DNA of 64,000 nt from DATATB01 sp036268995 (GCA_036268995.1 DATATB010000010.1:1-64000); one strand, 5' to 3'. Shown: positions 34,225 through 44,214, counted from the stretch's first letter. The notes: generated from the sequence alone by a model not told the origin. Numbers and translations are program-made.

Positions 34225-36748
34225 GTTTATTGGGTTCGACGTAAAACAGGGCCAACCGGTTGCCGATGTCGGCGCCGCTGTAGCGGAGGGTGAATGTATG
34301 ATTGAAATCCACGGGCGATTCCAGCAGCCAGCGCCAGGTCATGCCGCCGGCCCGTCCGGCAATGGCCAAGCGCGCGGTCTCGTCTGGCGGCAGGCCGCAG
34401 AGCAGGCCGAGGGTATCGTCGGACCAGCCGGTTAGCGGCTCTGAATCGACGCTCACGTCCACGCGCGGCTCGCTCTTTTGTTCGCCGCTGACGCTGGTGG
34501 CCACATCGACGCGGATGGTCCCGGGCCGATCGTCTTTGCCGGGGGCCTGCGCACCGCTGCCTGCATCGACACGAATGCCGAAGGCCGGCGCGCTTTTGCT
34601 AGCCACCGCTTCGCTCGCGACCAGGCCGACCCAGCGGCCACGCCCCGTTATTTTCGTCGGCCCGTCTTGGGATTGTTTCTGATAAATGCCGCGCAGGCGG
34701 TAGCCCGGTAGCCCGCCGGCCGCCTGGGCGGCGCGGCGGTCGATCGAAACGCTCAGCTCGACGTCCTTGATCGGCCGCTTGCCGCGATTGAGGGCCGACA
34801 GCTCGATGCCGCGCGCAAAGGGCAGCGGCAAGCGGTTCACATAGCCATGATCCTTGGCGAACAGCACCGCGAAGTTCTGATACTTTTTGCCGCCCGCCAG
34901 GCCGGGAAACAAGAAGCGCGCCGGGGCCGACAGCGAGGGTTCCTCTTCGCCATCGACGCGGACTTCCAACCACAGGTCGTTGTTGTTGAGAACTTTGGCC
35001 GGCGCGTGCAGCTTGAACCATTCGACGATGCCGGCGCCGTCCAGCTTCACGAGCGACACTCGCTTGCCGGGCTCAAGCGACTCCTTGCTCGAATGCTCGC
35101 GCGGGTCGAGGTCTTCGTCCTGTTCGCGCATGCCGCCCCAACCGTGCTGCTGATAACGGTAGCTGATGGCCGGCAACCAGCCGCGCGGCACGGTGTTGTC
35201 TGGCCCGGCGAACGTTTCCACCTGCACGCTGTTGGGGAACTTCACGTACAGCAAGCGGTAGCGGTCGCCGGCCGCCTGGCGGGCAGTGATCTTCAGCGAC
35301 TGCTTGAACGGCACGTACGTTAGCAGCGGCTGACCCGGCGGACCGACCAGCGGCAGATGCGAGTTCAACTCGGCGGCCGGGCAATCGATTGCCGGCAGCG
35401 GGTTGCCATCGAAGCACAGCGACACCTTCCCGCGCGTGTACGCGCCACTAATCTCTACCACAGCGCCAGGCCCATCGAGTTCGGCGACCACTTCCTCGCC
35501 GTCGCTGGCGACCAGGTGGGTCACGGCGCCGCCGGTGGTGTCATCCGGCCGGGTGAGCACGTCGAGGTTCATCAGCCGGTTGAGCGCCACTTCGGCCCCC
35601 GACACGGGCCGCGGTCTTTGCCAGGAGGTGAGCCCCACTCCCGGCGGCGCTTCGAGCACGCGCAAATTGCGAAACTCGGTATGGGCGTTGTGATCTTGCA
35701 GACCGATCCAACCAGTCAGATGGCGATGCTTGAGTTCCGGCAGCCGCGACGTGTCGGCCTGTTGGGCGAGCACGCCATTGACCCAGGCCGAGATCATGTA
35801 GCCATCGGCCTTGATGGTGACGCGGTTCCATTCGTCCGGCTTGTCGGCCTTGGCCAGCGGCTCGAGGTTGCCGTAAATGGCCATGGTCGAATGCCGGGTC
35901 ATCGGCGTGCCGGGCTGTTCGTCGAGCATTTGCAATTCCATGCCGTCGCCCGAGGGCCAGCCTTCGCGCGGGGTGCGGATGCCCACGCCCGAGTTGCCGC
36001 CGCGAGCGATCTTGTACTCCAGCGAGAGCGTGAAATTGCCGAACTGTTTTTCCGTGCGCAGATAGTTGCCGTTCTTGTTGACGAGCACAATCTTGCCGTC
36101 TTCGACCAGCCACGAGTCGCGATTGCCGATCGTGTACCAGCCGGTCAGGTCGCGGCCATTGAAGATCGGCTCGCCGGCCGGCTCGGTGAGTTCGAGGTCC
36201 GCGACAGTTGTCTTGCCGTGGGCGGCCAGGCTTAGTCCGACGCGCGATATGGCAATGCTCAACGTCGCATTCACTCGCCCATCGACCACCAGTCTAAGCG
36301 TTTTTCCGGCCCGCGTGAGGATGGCCGAGTGGTCCTGGCCGGCGGCAATGCGTAAAGAAAGTGTCGTTGGTGAACTGGTCGTAACCGTCGTGCCGCGGTC
36401 TACGCCATCAATGACCAGGGTCGGACCCGGCCCTTGCGGCACTGCGGGCAACTCGAGCGTCAACGAGCCGCCTTGCGAGACCTTGAAGCGAAATCGCAGC
36501 TCGAAATCGCCAAACGTCCAGCCGGCAAGCAGCGGATGCTTGGGCGAGTCGGCGTGCAAGACGCCTTCCTTGACGCTCCAGCCGCTGGTGTCGGGATCGC
36601 CGTATTGCCAGCCGGACAGCGAGTTGCGGTCGAGCAGCTTCAGTCCTGGCGATGTTTCATCGGCCGATATTGAGGCAGGGCCGATGGCGGTCAGCATGGC
36701 GGTCGCGGCTATGGCCAAAAACCAAACGCGGTGGATTGGTGTCTGCAT
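34220..36748 (-). CDS. Secreted protein with DUF1080 domain and DUF2961-like C-terminal region
   Basis: The 842-residue protein has a Sec signal (VWFLAIAATAMLTAIGPASISA). A first laminin-G-like domain starts at LLDRNSLSGWQYGDPDTSGW. A second, canonical DUF1080 domain (about 190-365) has PIFNGRDLTGWYTIGNRDSW, GIRTPREGWPSGDGMELQMLDE and HRHLTGWIGLQDHNAHTEFRNLRV. The remainder resembles DUF2961 glycosidase-like proteins in style (VPRGWLPAISYRYQQHGWGG). DUF1080 is linked to 3-keto-disaccharide hydrolysis. The combination suggests a secreted carbohydrate-active protein, but the DUF2961 assignment is tentative. Confidence 0.7.
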   Translation of the reverse strand: MQTPIHRVWFLAIAATAMLTAIGPASISADETSPGLKLLDRNSLSGWQYGDPDTSGWSVKEGVLHADSPKHPLLAGWTFGDFELRFRFKVSQGGSLTLELPAVPQGPGPTLVIDGVDRGTTVTTSSPTTLSLRIAAGQDHSAILTRAGKTLRLVVDGRVNATLSIAISRVGLSLAAHGKTTVADLELTEPAGEPIFNGRDLTGWYTIGNRDSWLVEDGKIVLVNKNGNYLRTEKQFGNFTLSLEYKIARGGNSGVGIRTPREGWPSGDGMELQMLDEQPGTPMTRHSTMAIYGNLEPLAKADKPDEWNRVTIKADGYMISAWVNGVLAQQADTSRLPELKHRHLTGWIGLQDHNAHTEFRNLRVLEAPPGVGLTSWQRPRPVSGAEVALNRLMNLDVLTRPDDTTGGAVTHLVASDGEEVVAELDGPGAVVEISGAYTRGKVSLCFDGNPLPAIDCPAAELNSHLPLVGPPGQPLLTYVPFKQSLKITARQAAGDRYRLLYVKFPNSVQVETFAGPDNTVPRGWLPAISYRYQQHGWGGMREQDEDLDPREHSSKESLEPGKRVSLVKLDGAGIVEWFKLHAPAKVLNNNDLWLEVRVDGEEEPSLSAPARFLFPGLAGGKKYQNFAVLFAKDHGYVNRLPLPFARGIELSALNRGKRPIKDVELSVSIDRRAAQAAGGLPGYRLRGIYQKQSQDGPTKITGRGRWVGLVASEAVASKSAPAFGIRVDAGSGAQAPGKDDRPGTIRVDVATSVSGEQKSEPRVDVSVDSEPLTGWSDDTLGLLCGLPPDETARLAIAGRAGGMTWRWLLESPVDFNHTFTLRYSGADIGNRLALFYVEPNKQ

Positions 36749-36833
36749 GTTGCGGGACGTCCCCGGGGGCGGCTAAGGTCGGATTGAAGGCGGGAAAGCG
36801 GCAGACTGCGAGCCTAAACACTGGCGCGGCCGT

Positions 36834-37847
36834 TTACAAGCTTAAGAACTCCTCGGCCGCCTCGCGCATGATGGTCGTGTCCGGGTCCAGCCCGGTCCAG
36901 AGTTTGAAGCACGCGGCCCCCTGGTGCACGACCATGCCCAGCCCGTCGAGCACGCGGCAACCATGTTTGCGGGCCAGCTCCAGCAGCGGCGTTTCGGCCG
37001 GATTGAACACCACGTCGGCGGCAATCAGCTCGGGCCGGGCCTTTTTGAAGCTCACCGGTGGGCGCGATTCGGGATCGTTCATGCCGATGCTCGTGGCCTG
37101 AACCAGCAAGTCGACTTCGGCCGGAACCGCATACTTGTCGGTCCAAGGGACGAAATCGGAGTGCGTGCCGCCCTGCTGAGCGATCAGTTCGGTGAGCGCC
37201 AGCCCGCGCTGGGGGGTGCGGTTGACCACGCTGATGCGTGCGGCACCGGCCAGCGCCAGTTCGACGCCAATGGCCCGGGCGGCACCGCCGGCGCCGAGCA
37301 TGACGACCTGCTTGCCGGCCGGATCGAACACGCCCACCAGCGACTGCATAAAGCCTTTGCCGTCGGTGTTTTCGCCCACGAGTTGTTCACCCTCGCGGAC
37401 CAGGCAATTGACGGCCCCGACCGCGGCGGCCGTGGGGCTGAGCCGGTCGAGAAACTCGGTGACCGCCATCGTGTGCGGTCGCGCGATATTCGCGCCGCGA
37501 AAGCCGAGGGCCTTGATGCCGCGAACGGCGTCGCCCAGCGACTCGGGCGGGACTTCGAACGACAGGTAGCGCCAATCCAGTCCGTGCCGCGCCAGCACTT
37601 TTTCCATCATGAACTGCGTGGGATTGCCGGCGACCGGCTGACCCAACAGGCAACACAGTTCCTGCAAGAGCGGATTGGGCACGCGTGTATCGGCTCCGAA
37701 GCGGTTCCAGCGGCCCGACTGAAGGAAGACGAGCGGGTGGTTGTCCGCCGAAATCCTCCGGAGCCGCCCGTATCTTCGCCCGGCGTGGTGGCTTTTGCAA
37801 ATCGTAGCGCGCGGGCCGGCGCGCGCGTCCGGCCGCGCTTGCGTCAT
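36834..37847 (-). CDS. Shikimate dehydrogenase-family protein with altered active site
   Basis: The 337-residue frame starts with an ATG that overlaps the preceding protease stop in ATGA. About 55 residues precede the conserved LCCLLGQPVAGNPTQF, so a GTG at 37682 is an alternative. The C-terminal Rossmann domain is typical: VMLGAGGAARAIGVEL, VNRTPQRG, and DGLGMVVHQGAACFKLWTG. The active-site Asp is kept in ENTDGKGF. The shikimate-binding Ser-Leu-Ser motif is replaced by GNPTQ, and the catalytic Lys region reads NIARPHTMAV with Thr where Lys is expected. It is AroE-like in fold but probably not a normal shikimate dehydrogenase. Confidence 0.75.
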   Translation of the reverse strand: MTQARPDARAGPRATICKSHHAGRRYGRLRRISADNHPLVFLQSGRWNRFGADTRVPNPLLQELCCLLGQPVAGNPTQFMMEKVLARHGLDWRYLSFEVPPESLGDAVRGIKALGFRGANIARPHTMAVTEFLDRLSPTAAAVGAVNCLVREGEQLVGENTDGKGFMQSLVGVFDPAGKQVVMLGAGGAARAIGVELALAGAARISVVNRTPQRGLALTELIAQQGGTHSDFVPWTDKYAVPAEVDLLVQATSIGMNDPESRPPVSFKKARPELIAADVVFNPAETPLLELARKHGCRVLDGLGMVVHQGAACFKLWTGLDPDTTIMREAAEEFLSL

Positions 37848-40507
37848 TTACCGACGGGCAGAGTAATCAGCCCGAGGCCGTTGAACGTGCTTTTCGGATC
37901 ACGCGGAGCTTCGCCGAAGATGCCGATGATCAGCGCACCATCGCCACCGAGCGTGGACTGTCCGCCGCCGCCGGGGCCACCGTACATCGGGCTCTCGTAT
38001 GAGTCGGCCGGATCAAGGTGGTCCCCCTGGACTCGCATGAAAACCACTTGCAGACTGTCGATGCCCAGGCCGGCTCGGATTTTCAATCCCCCCACCGCGT
38101 AACCGGGCTTGGCGAGGATATGCCGGCTATCGGGTGAGCGGGCGCCATGCCAATCGCCGTTCTCGCGGCCCCGCTTGGTCAAAAAGACCGGCCGCATGGC
38201 CCCGATGGTTGGTTGGCCGTGAAAATCGCCGTATGCAAATAACAAGCCGATCAGCAAACCGTCATTTCGGTTCGTATCCCGATATGCTTGGTCACCGTGG
38301 CCATACTCGATGGTGTCCACGGTTTTTCCGCTACCGATTGCCACACGAACGGACTCGGCAACCGTCTCGTTCAACTTCTGATCACTCCATGCGGCGAAGT
38401 CGCCCTCGTCGAGTTGCTGGGCGCGATTGGACGCGGGCGTGGGACGCGCGGAACCCGTCGTATTCGTCTGGCGGCTGGTACCAGTTTGCTGAGGCGGCCC
38501 GATCCGTCCGCTACGCGACCGGCCGGGCGGATTGCCGGGACCTGTGGGACCATTGTTCGGATTGCCGTTATCGGCGATCGCGGCAGGCGGGGGCTCGGGA
38601 GCAGGCACTTCGCTGGGGCGCTGAAGATCAGGATCAATTCCGACGCCCTTGCAGATCGGGCACTTGATCAACGACTTGCCGCCGCAGACCGGGCAAGCTG
38701 CGGCAGACCTCGTGCGGCCATTGCTCACCATGACCTGGCCGGCGTTGCAGCCCGGGGCGCCGCACTTCAGCACACCCAGCGCATTGCAAACCAGGCAGTC
38801 GCGGTCTTCATAAAAGCCGGAATTGGCCACGAGCGTGCTGTTGGCGGTCTTAGAGCGGCTCCAAACGAGCACGGTGGCGGGGCTGACCTTTTGGTCCACG
38901 GCCGGCCACTCGAGCGGCTGACGATTGATTTCCGGCGATTTAAAGTCCGGCACGTGCTGCTGAACAAAGGCCAGTGCGGCGGCGCTGGGAATGCCGCCGC
39001 CGTATTTACCTTCGGTGTTGGTCATCACGGTCGTTACGGCCACGATGTTGCCGCGGTTGTCGCACACGGGTCCGCCGCTGTTGCCGTGGTTGATCACGGC
39101 ATCGTACAAGTACATATCGTCCACAGCCGAACTGGGCACCGCCGAGATCACGCCCCGCGTCGCTTTGAGAGAAGCCCCCAGCACGAACATCTCCGGATAG
39201 CCCAACGTCATGATGTCCGTGCCGCGGCCCAGCGGGGCGGGGTCTATGGCCACGGGCGTGGCGGCCAACTCGTCGCACCGCAACAGTGCCAGATCGGGCT
39301 TTTCGGATTGGGCCACGAGCGTGGCATGCAGCAAGTGGTCCTTGGCTCCTTCGCTGGTTTGCAGGTCGAACGAAGTTCCCTTGGAGATCACGTGGCGATT
39401 GGTCAGCACATAATGCGGAAAGACGACAAATCCGGTGCCGCCGCCGATCACCACCGATCCGTCCTCCGAGGGCTTGGGCGCCGACGATTCGACGGTTTTG
39501 TCCTTGTCACCTTGCTTGGCCAGCGACATCGACTCTTCGTCGATGAACATCCACATCCAGCCACGCTTCAGGTCGGCGCGCTCGAATTTTTCGCTGGCCA
39601 GCAGCGTGGCATACATGTTCGTTGCGCCGTCGAGCATCGCCTTGGGCAGGTTGATCTTGTTCTTCGCTGCCTGGTCCAGCAGCCGACCCAAGTTCTGCAT
39701 GATGCACTGGTTGGGTTCCAGCTTGATGGCCTTGCGCCAACTAGCCATTGCAATCACCATGTCTCCGCGGCGCATGGCCGCAAGGGCCTGGTTATTGAGC
39801 ACGGCCACGTTGTTCGGCTCACGCTTAGCGCAGGCGTCGAAGTATTGCTTGCTCTTGGTGTAGTTCGAGCTGAGCATCGAATACAGCATGCCGATCATGA
39901 AATCGGCGCGAATGCTCTCGGGCTCGACCTTAGCGGCTTCGGCGAACTTGGTCCGAAACGCATCCTCCTGCTTCAATCGCAGCAATTCGAGCCCCTGCTT
40001 CATCAGCGAGTTAGCCTTGTCGCGCCGCTGGCGGAACGCCGCTTGCGTGATCCAGCGATTGCCGACCCGCACCATTTTGTCGGCGGCCAGCTTGCTGAGC
40101 TCTTCCATCTTCGGGGTGATGGCCTGCCGCTCGGCTTCGGTCGTCTGCGGGTCACCACGAAAAACCTGGTACAGCCGCAGGGCTTCTTCGGCCGTCTGGC
40201 AGGCGGCAGCATCCCGTTCAAGCTTCGAGACACGTTCACTCCTGCCGCCACTCGGTTTGTGCGACTGGCTGCGGGCATATTCCTGGTCGGCGCGACTGAG
40301 CTTGTCCAGCGGGATATCCCGCTCGACGCCGCTACGCAGCCGCAGTCGCACGGTGCCGCCCTCGCGCAACTCGACAAGTTCCGCCTCGGTCTTGAAGCCG
40401 CCGGCCGCCGCCGTCCAGGTGCGGTACTCGGCGTGACCCACTGCAGGCAGCGAGATCACCAACAAAACGAGCGGCAGTAAGCCGCGCAATCGCGGGAAGG
40501 AGATCAT
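37844..40507 (-). CDS. Secreted SHD1-TPR-trypsin-like protease with zinc-ribbon (paralogue A)
   Basis: The 887-residue protein has a signal peptide (LLPLVLLVISLPAVGHA). The SLA1-homology (SHD1) domain follows (AEYRTWTAAAGGF...LRLRSGVERDIPLDKLS), then a helical region and TPRs (SKQYFDACAKREPNNVAVLNN region). The trypsin-like domain has His in LTNRHVISKG, Asp in KPDLALLRC and Ser in NHGNSGGPVCD. A DnaJ-like zinc-ribbon with paired CxxC motifs (CLVC, CPVCGG, CPICKG) comes next. After a Pro/Gly/Asn linker, the C-terminal domain ends with LGIDSLQVVFMRV and Gly-rich strands, faintly jacalin-like. Paralogue B lies immediately upstream. The stop overlaps the AroE-like start. Substrate and role are unknown. 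Confidence 0.85.
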   Translation of the reverse strand: MISFPRLRGLLPLVLLVISLPAVGHAEYRTWTAAAGGFKTEAELVELREGGTVRLRLRSGVERDIPLDKLSRADQEYARSQSHKPSGGRSERVSKLERDAAACQTAEEALRLYQVFRGDPQTTEAERQAITPKMEELSKLAADKMVRVGNRWITQAAFRQRRDKANSLMKQGLELLRLKQEDAFRTKFAEAAKVEPESIRADFMIGMLYSMLSSNYTKSKQYFDACAKREPNNVAVLNNQALAAMRRGDMVIAMASWRKAIKLEPNQCIMQNLGRLLDQAAKNKINLPKAMLDGATNMYATLLASEKFERADLKRGWMWMFIDEESMSLAKQGDKDKTVESSAPKPSEDGSVVIGGGTGFVVFPHYVLTNRHVISKGTSFDLQTSEGAKDHLLHATLVAQSEKPDLALLRCDELAATPVAIDPAPLGRGTDIMTLGYPEMFVLGASLKATRGVISAVPSSAVDDMYLYDAVINHGNSGGPVCDNRGNIVAVTTVMTNTEGKYGGGIPSAAALAFVQQHVPDFKSPEINRQPLEWPAVDQKVSPATVLVWSRSKTANSTLVANSGFYEDRDCLVCNALGVLKCGAPGCNAGQVMVSNGRTRSAAACPVCGGKSLIKCPICKGVGIDPDLQRPSEVPAPEPPPAAIADNGNPNNGPTGPGNPPGRSRSGRIGPPQQTGTSRQTNTTGSARPTPASNRAQQLDEGDFAAWSDQKLNETVAESVRVAIGSGKTVDTIEYGHGDQAYRDTNRNDGLLIGLLFAYGDFHGQPTIGAMRPVFLTKRGRENGDWHGARSPDSRHILAKPGYAVGGLKIRAGLGIDSLQVVFMRVQGDHLDPADSYESPMYGGPGGGGQSTLGGDGALIIGIFGEAPRDPKSTFNGLGLITLPVGK

Positions 40508-40669
40508 ATGAAGGGTCTCAGCGAAACTGAGCGCAGCAGGTTTGTGTGGGTCGATAAGGCCAGCCGGTTTTCAAACTCGCCCGACGATATGTGGGCAGTC
40601 GGTGTGAACCGCTAATTCTATTGGGCACAGAATCCGGTCGCAAAGATTTTTGATGAGAATCCACATCGA

Positions 40670-43240
40670 TCAATTGCCCGTGACGGTGATCAGCCCCAGG
40701 CCGATGAAGGCGCTATCGGGATCGTTGGGAAGACGACCATATATTCCGACGATGGGTTCGCCCGTGCCGCCGAGCAGTTGAGGCGGCCGCCCCTGCCCGC
40801 CGCTGCCGCCATACACGGGGCTTTCGTACGCATCCCGAGGATCGAGCCGATCGCCATTGATGCGCATGTAAATGAGCGACACGCTGTCGATGCCCAGCCC
40901 GGACCGGACGTTGATTCCGCCGACTGCATAGCCGGGCCGCGCGATCGCCGAGACCATGTCCCCGCCGGGCGGCCCGTAGTAATTTCCCCGATCGCGGCCG
41001 CGTGCGTTGTAATACATGGGTTTGACCGAGTTGATGACGGTCGCACCGCGAAAATCGCAAACGTGAAAATAGAGACCGATCAAGATGCCGCCGTCTCGGT
41101 TCACCGCACGAAACTGTTTTTCGCCGCTGCCCGCGAGCGCGGTGTCTACGGTTTGATTATCTCGGACGGCATTGTGGAGCCGGTCGTGCAGCCTCTTATC
41201 GAGCACGAAGTCGCGCCAGGCAAGCGAGCTGCCGTCGTTTTTCGGCTGCTTGATGGAGGGCTGCCCAAAGATGACTGTCCTCGGTGGCCGGGCGCTGGGC
41301 GGAGGATTCGTGCGCGGCCGAGTGGATGGCGGCGGGGTCGGCTGGACGCGCACGCAATCCGGATCGATGCCGGTGCCCTTGCAGATCGGGCAAGGCACGA
41401 GCCCCTTGCCGCCGCAGTGCGTGCAGGCCGCCACGGTCACGTTTCGGCTGCTGCGTGTGGCGACCATTCCATTCACGCAACCCGGCGCACTGCACCGCAG
41501 CACGCTCAGCCCGTTGCAGACCAGGCAGTCGCGATCCTCGTAATAGCCCGCGCTGCCGGCCGCCACACTGTTGCCGGGGGTTTTCGAGCGGGTCCAAATG
41601 AGCACGGTCGAGGGGCTGACGCGCTGGTCCACCGCCGGCCATTCGAGTTTTTCCTCGCTGGGCTCGATGCGCTCGAAGCCGGGCACGTGCTTCTGGACAA
41701 ATGCCAGCGCCGCGGCGCCGGGGATTCCGCCGCCGTATTTGCCTTCGGTGTTGGTCATGATCGTGGTCACCGCCACGACATTGCCCCGGCTGTCGCACAC
41801 GGGGCCGCCGCTGTTGCCGTGATTGACCACCGCGTCGTACAGGTACATGTCTTCCACAGCCGAACTGGGCACCGCCGAGATCACGCCGCGCGTGGCCTTG
41901 AGCGACGCGCCCAGCACGAACATCTCGGGATAGCCCAGCGTCATGATGTCGGTGCCGCGTCCCAACGGGGCCGGATCAATGGGTACTGGTGACGCGTCCA
42001 AGTCCGGACAGTGCAGCAGCGCCAGGTCGGGCTTTTCCGAGCGGGCCACGAGCGTCGCTCTCAGCAGCGTGTCTTTCGAGCCCTCGCTGGTCTGAATGTC
42101 GTACGACGTGCCGCCGTCGACCACGTGATTGTTCGTGAGAATGTATTGGGGATAGACGACGAAGCCCGTACCGCCGCTGATCACGACCGAGCCGTCTTCG
42201 GCCGCCTTGGGCGCCGCCGACTCGACGGTCTTGCCCTTTTCGCCTTGCTTGGCCAGCGACATCGACTCCTCGTCGATGAACATCCACATCCAGCCCTTTT
42301 TCAGATCGGCGCGCTCGAATTTTTCGCTGGTCAGCAATGTGCCGTACATGTTGATCGCCGTGTCGAGCGACGCCTTGGGCACGCTGATCTTATTCTTCGC
42401 GGCCTGATCGACCAGGCGGCCCAGGTTCTGCGTGATGCACTGATTGGGGCCCAGCTTGACGGCCCTGCGCCAGTTGGTGATGGCCGTGTTCATGTCGCCG
42501 CGGCGCATGGCCGCCAGGGCCACATTGTTGAGCACGGCCACGTTGTTCGGCTCGCGCTTGGCGCAGGCGTCGAAGTACTGCTTGCTCTTGGTGTAGTTCG
42601 AGCTGAGCATCGAATACAGCATGCCGATCATGAAGTCGGCGCGAATGCTCTCGGGCTCGACCTTGGCGGCTTCGGCAAATTTGGACCGAAACGCCTCTTC
42701 CTGTTTCAATCGCAGCATTTCCAGCCCCAGTTTCATCAGCGAGTTGGCCCGATTGCGGCGCTCGCGGAATTCCTCGGGCGTGGCCCACTTGCTGCCGATG
42801 CGGATCATCTTCTTCTCGGCCAGGACGTACAGCTCGTCGAAACGGGCGGAAATGGCTTCGCGCTCGGCGCGGGTGGTTTGTGGATCCTCGCGAAACACGC
42901 GATACAGCCGCAAGGCTTCTTCGGCCGTCTGGCAGTCGGCGGCCTCTCGTTCGAGTTTCGCGACCCGATCGGTTCGGGCCCCGCCTGGCTTTTCATTCTG
43001 GCTGCGAACGTAGTCCTGGTCAGCCGGGCTGAGCTTTTCCAGGGCAACTTCGCGTTCGCCGCCGCTGCGCAGCCGCATGCGAACACGGCCGTCGCGCAGC
43101 TCCATGAATTCGCCTTCGGTCTTGAAGCCGCCGGCCGCCGCCGTCCAGGTGCGATATTCGGCAGCGCAAAAGTTCGGCCCAACTGCCAGCAGCAGCAACA
43201 ACCAGACCAGCGGCAAGCTCCAGCGTGCTTGCGGTTTCAT
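40670..43240 (-). CDS. Secreted SHD1-TPR-trypsin-like protease with zinc-ribbon (paralogue B)
   Basis: The 856-residue form starts at ATG 43240 (MKPQARWSLPLVWLLLLLAVG), giving a signal peptide; the frame is open to 43345. Architecture matches paralogue A: SHD1 (EYRTWTAAAGGFKTEGEFMEL), TPRs, and a trypsin-like triad (LTNNHVVDGG, KPDLALLHC, NHGNSGGPVCD). The cysteine pairs follow (CLVCNGLSVLRC, CTHCGGKGLVPCPICKG), then the C-terminal Gly-rich domain (LGIDSVSLIYMRI). The TPR and protease sections are nearly identical to A even at silent sites (for example 42560-42660 versus 39836-39935), while the linker and ends differ. This indicates tandem duplication with possible gene conversion. Confidence 0.85.
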   Translation of the reverse strand: MKPQARWSLPLVWLLLLLAVGPNFCAAEYRTWTAAAGGFKTEGEFMELRDGRVRMRLRSGGEREVALEKLSPADQDYVRSQNEKPGGARTDRVAKLEREAADCQTAEEALRLYRVFREDPQTTRAEREAISARFDELYVLAEKKMIRIGSKWATPEEFRERRNRANSLMKLGLEMLRLKQEEAFRSKFAEAAKVEPESIRADFMIGMLYSMLSSNYTKSKQYFDACAKREPNNVAVLNNVALAAMRRGDMNTAITNWRRAVKLGPNQCITQNLGRLVDQAAKNKISVPKASLDTAINMYGTLLTSEKFERADLKKGWMWMFIDEESMSLAKQGEKGKTVESAAPKAAEDGSVVISGGTGFVVYPQYILTNNHVVDGGTSYDIQTSEGSKDTLLRATLVARSEKPDLALLHCPDLDASPVPIDPAPLGRGTDIMTLGYPEMFVLGASLKATRGVISAVPSSAVEDMYLYDAVVNHGNSGGPVCDSRGNVVAVTTIMTNTEGKYGGGIPGAAALAFVQKHVPGFERIEPSEEKLEWPAVDQRVSPSTVLIWTRSKTPGNSVAAGSAGYYEDRDCLVCNGLSVLRCSAPGCVNGMVATRSSRNVTVAACTHCGGKGLVPCPICKGTGIDPDCVRVQPTPPPSTRPRTNPPPSARPPRTVIFGQPSIKQPKNDGSSLAWRDFVLDKRLHDRLHNAVRDNQTVDTALAGSGEKQFRAVNRDGGILIGLYFHVCDFRGATVINSVKPMYYNARGRDRGNYYGPPGGDMVSAIARPGYAVGGINVRSGLGIDSVSLIYMRINGDRLDPRDAYESPVYGGSGGQGRPPQLLGGTGEPIVGIYGRLPNDPDSAFIGLGLITVTGN

Positions 43241-43455
43241 CGAATGAAAGATCCTGTCGGTTGCAGGCAGGCGACCATCGGCCAGATCGAGCGGCGCTTC
43301 TGCCGCGGGACGCGATCCAGCATGCCCCCCACCTCGGCCGTCCATTCTATGTTACGGACCCGCCGCGGAGCAAAATGTTGCCGGCAAAAACCGTTTGGGT
43401 AAACAATCCCCAGAAGCGGGCTGGAAATGGCCGCCGGGCGAATCATGCTGGAAGC

Positions 43456-44184
43456 ATGAAATGGCAATCGGCAATCGTGTTGCTGTTGGTGGCGGCGCTG
43501 GCCGCGGTCGATCTTTCGGCGCTCATTTCCATGACCAGCGAACTGGCCGCCGATTGCGTGCTGGCTTTGGCCGCCAGCCAGGTCGGCCTGGCGGCCTTGT
43601 GGTGCGCAGCCGGCGGGGGATCGATGTTTGTTCGGCTGGCCGCCGCCGGGCTGGTCGTGAACGTCTGGAGCTCCGCCCTGGGACCCTTCAGCCACGAAAT
43701 GGCAACCGTGCTGCTCAGCGAACTCGGCGTGGTGCTGGCCGTCGTCTTGTGCCGGCGGCTGCTGGCCAATGTCACTGACAATCAAACAATGAATCAAACG
43801 GTGCCCAGCCATGCCGCCGGATTCAAAGCCTGTGTCTCGCTGGCCGACATGCTGGCCTTGACGACAGTGTTCGCCCTGTTGCTGGGGCCGATTTCCTCAT
43901 TCGAGCCCACGCCGGCCGGCGAGAACCTCAAGCTCCTGGGAGCCGCGCTGGGCTGCCAGGTGCTGGCCGTAGCCTGGGCCATGCTCAGTAGCGGCGCGAG
44001 CGTCCAGCGCTGGACTGTTGCACTGGCGGCCAGCGCCCTGCCGATGCTCGCCGCGGCGCGGCGACTCGATTCGCCCGGGCGTGGACTGCGCATCGCTCTG
44101 CTGTCGGCCGGCCTACTGATATGCGCGCTGGCTGTAGTGAATGTTTGCGGGCGGTTGAAATCGCCGGCGGGCGCAGCGGCTTGA
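43456..44184 (+). CDS. Hypothetical polytopic membrane protein
   Basis: From ATG 43456 the product has 242 residues and about seven hydrophobic segments, beginning MKWQSAIVLLLVAALAAVDLSAL. A hydrophilic loop around NVTDNQTMNQTVPSHAAG separates the first three segments from the rest. The frame extends upstream to 43225 but that part is not hydrophobic and lies in the promoter region of protease B. No catalytic or transport motif is visible and I do not recognise a family. It is divergent from protease B and convergent with the methyltransferase, with a 26-bp inverted repeat after its stop. Confidence 0.55.
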   Translation: MKWQSAIVLLLVAALAAVDLSALISMTSELAADCVLALAASQVGLAALWCAAGGGSMFVRLAAAGLVVNVWSSALGPFSHEMATVLLSELGVVLAVVLCRRLLANVTDNQTMNQTVPSHAAGFKACVSLADMLALTTVFALLLGPISSFEPTPAGENLKLLGAALGCQVLAVAWAMLSSGASVQRWTVALAASALPMLAAARRLDSPGRGLRIALLSAGLLICALAVVNVCGRLKSPAGAAA

Positions 44185-44214
44185 GCACTCCGGCATAAAT
44201 GCGGGAACGCTTCG

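Noticed and set aside
38288..40480. 730-codon plus-strand open frame
   Set aside because: Antisense to protease paralogue A. A similar mirror frame lies over paralogue B (42011-43402), as expected from shared sequence.
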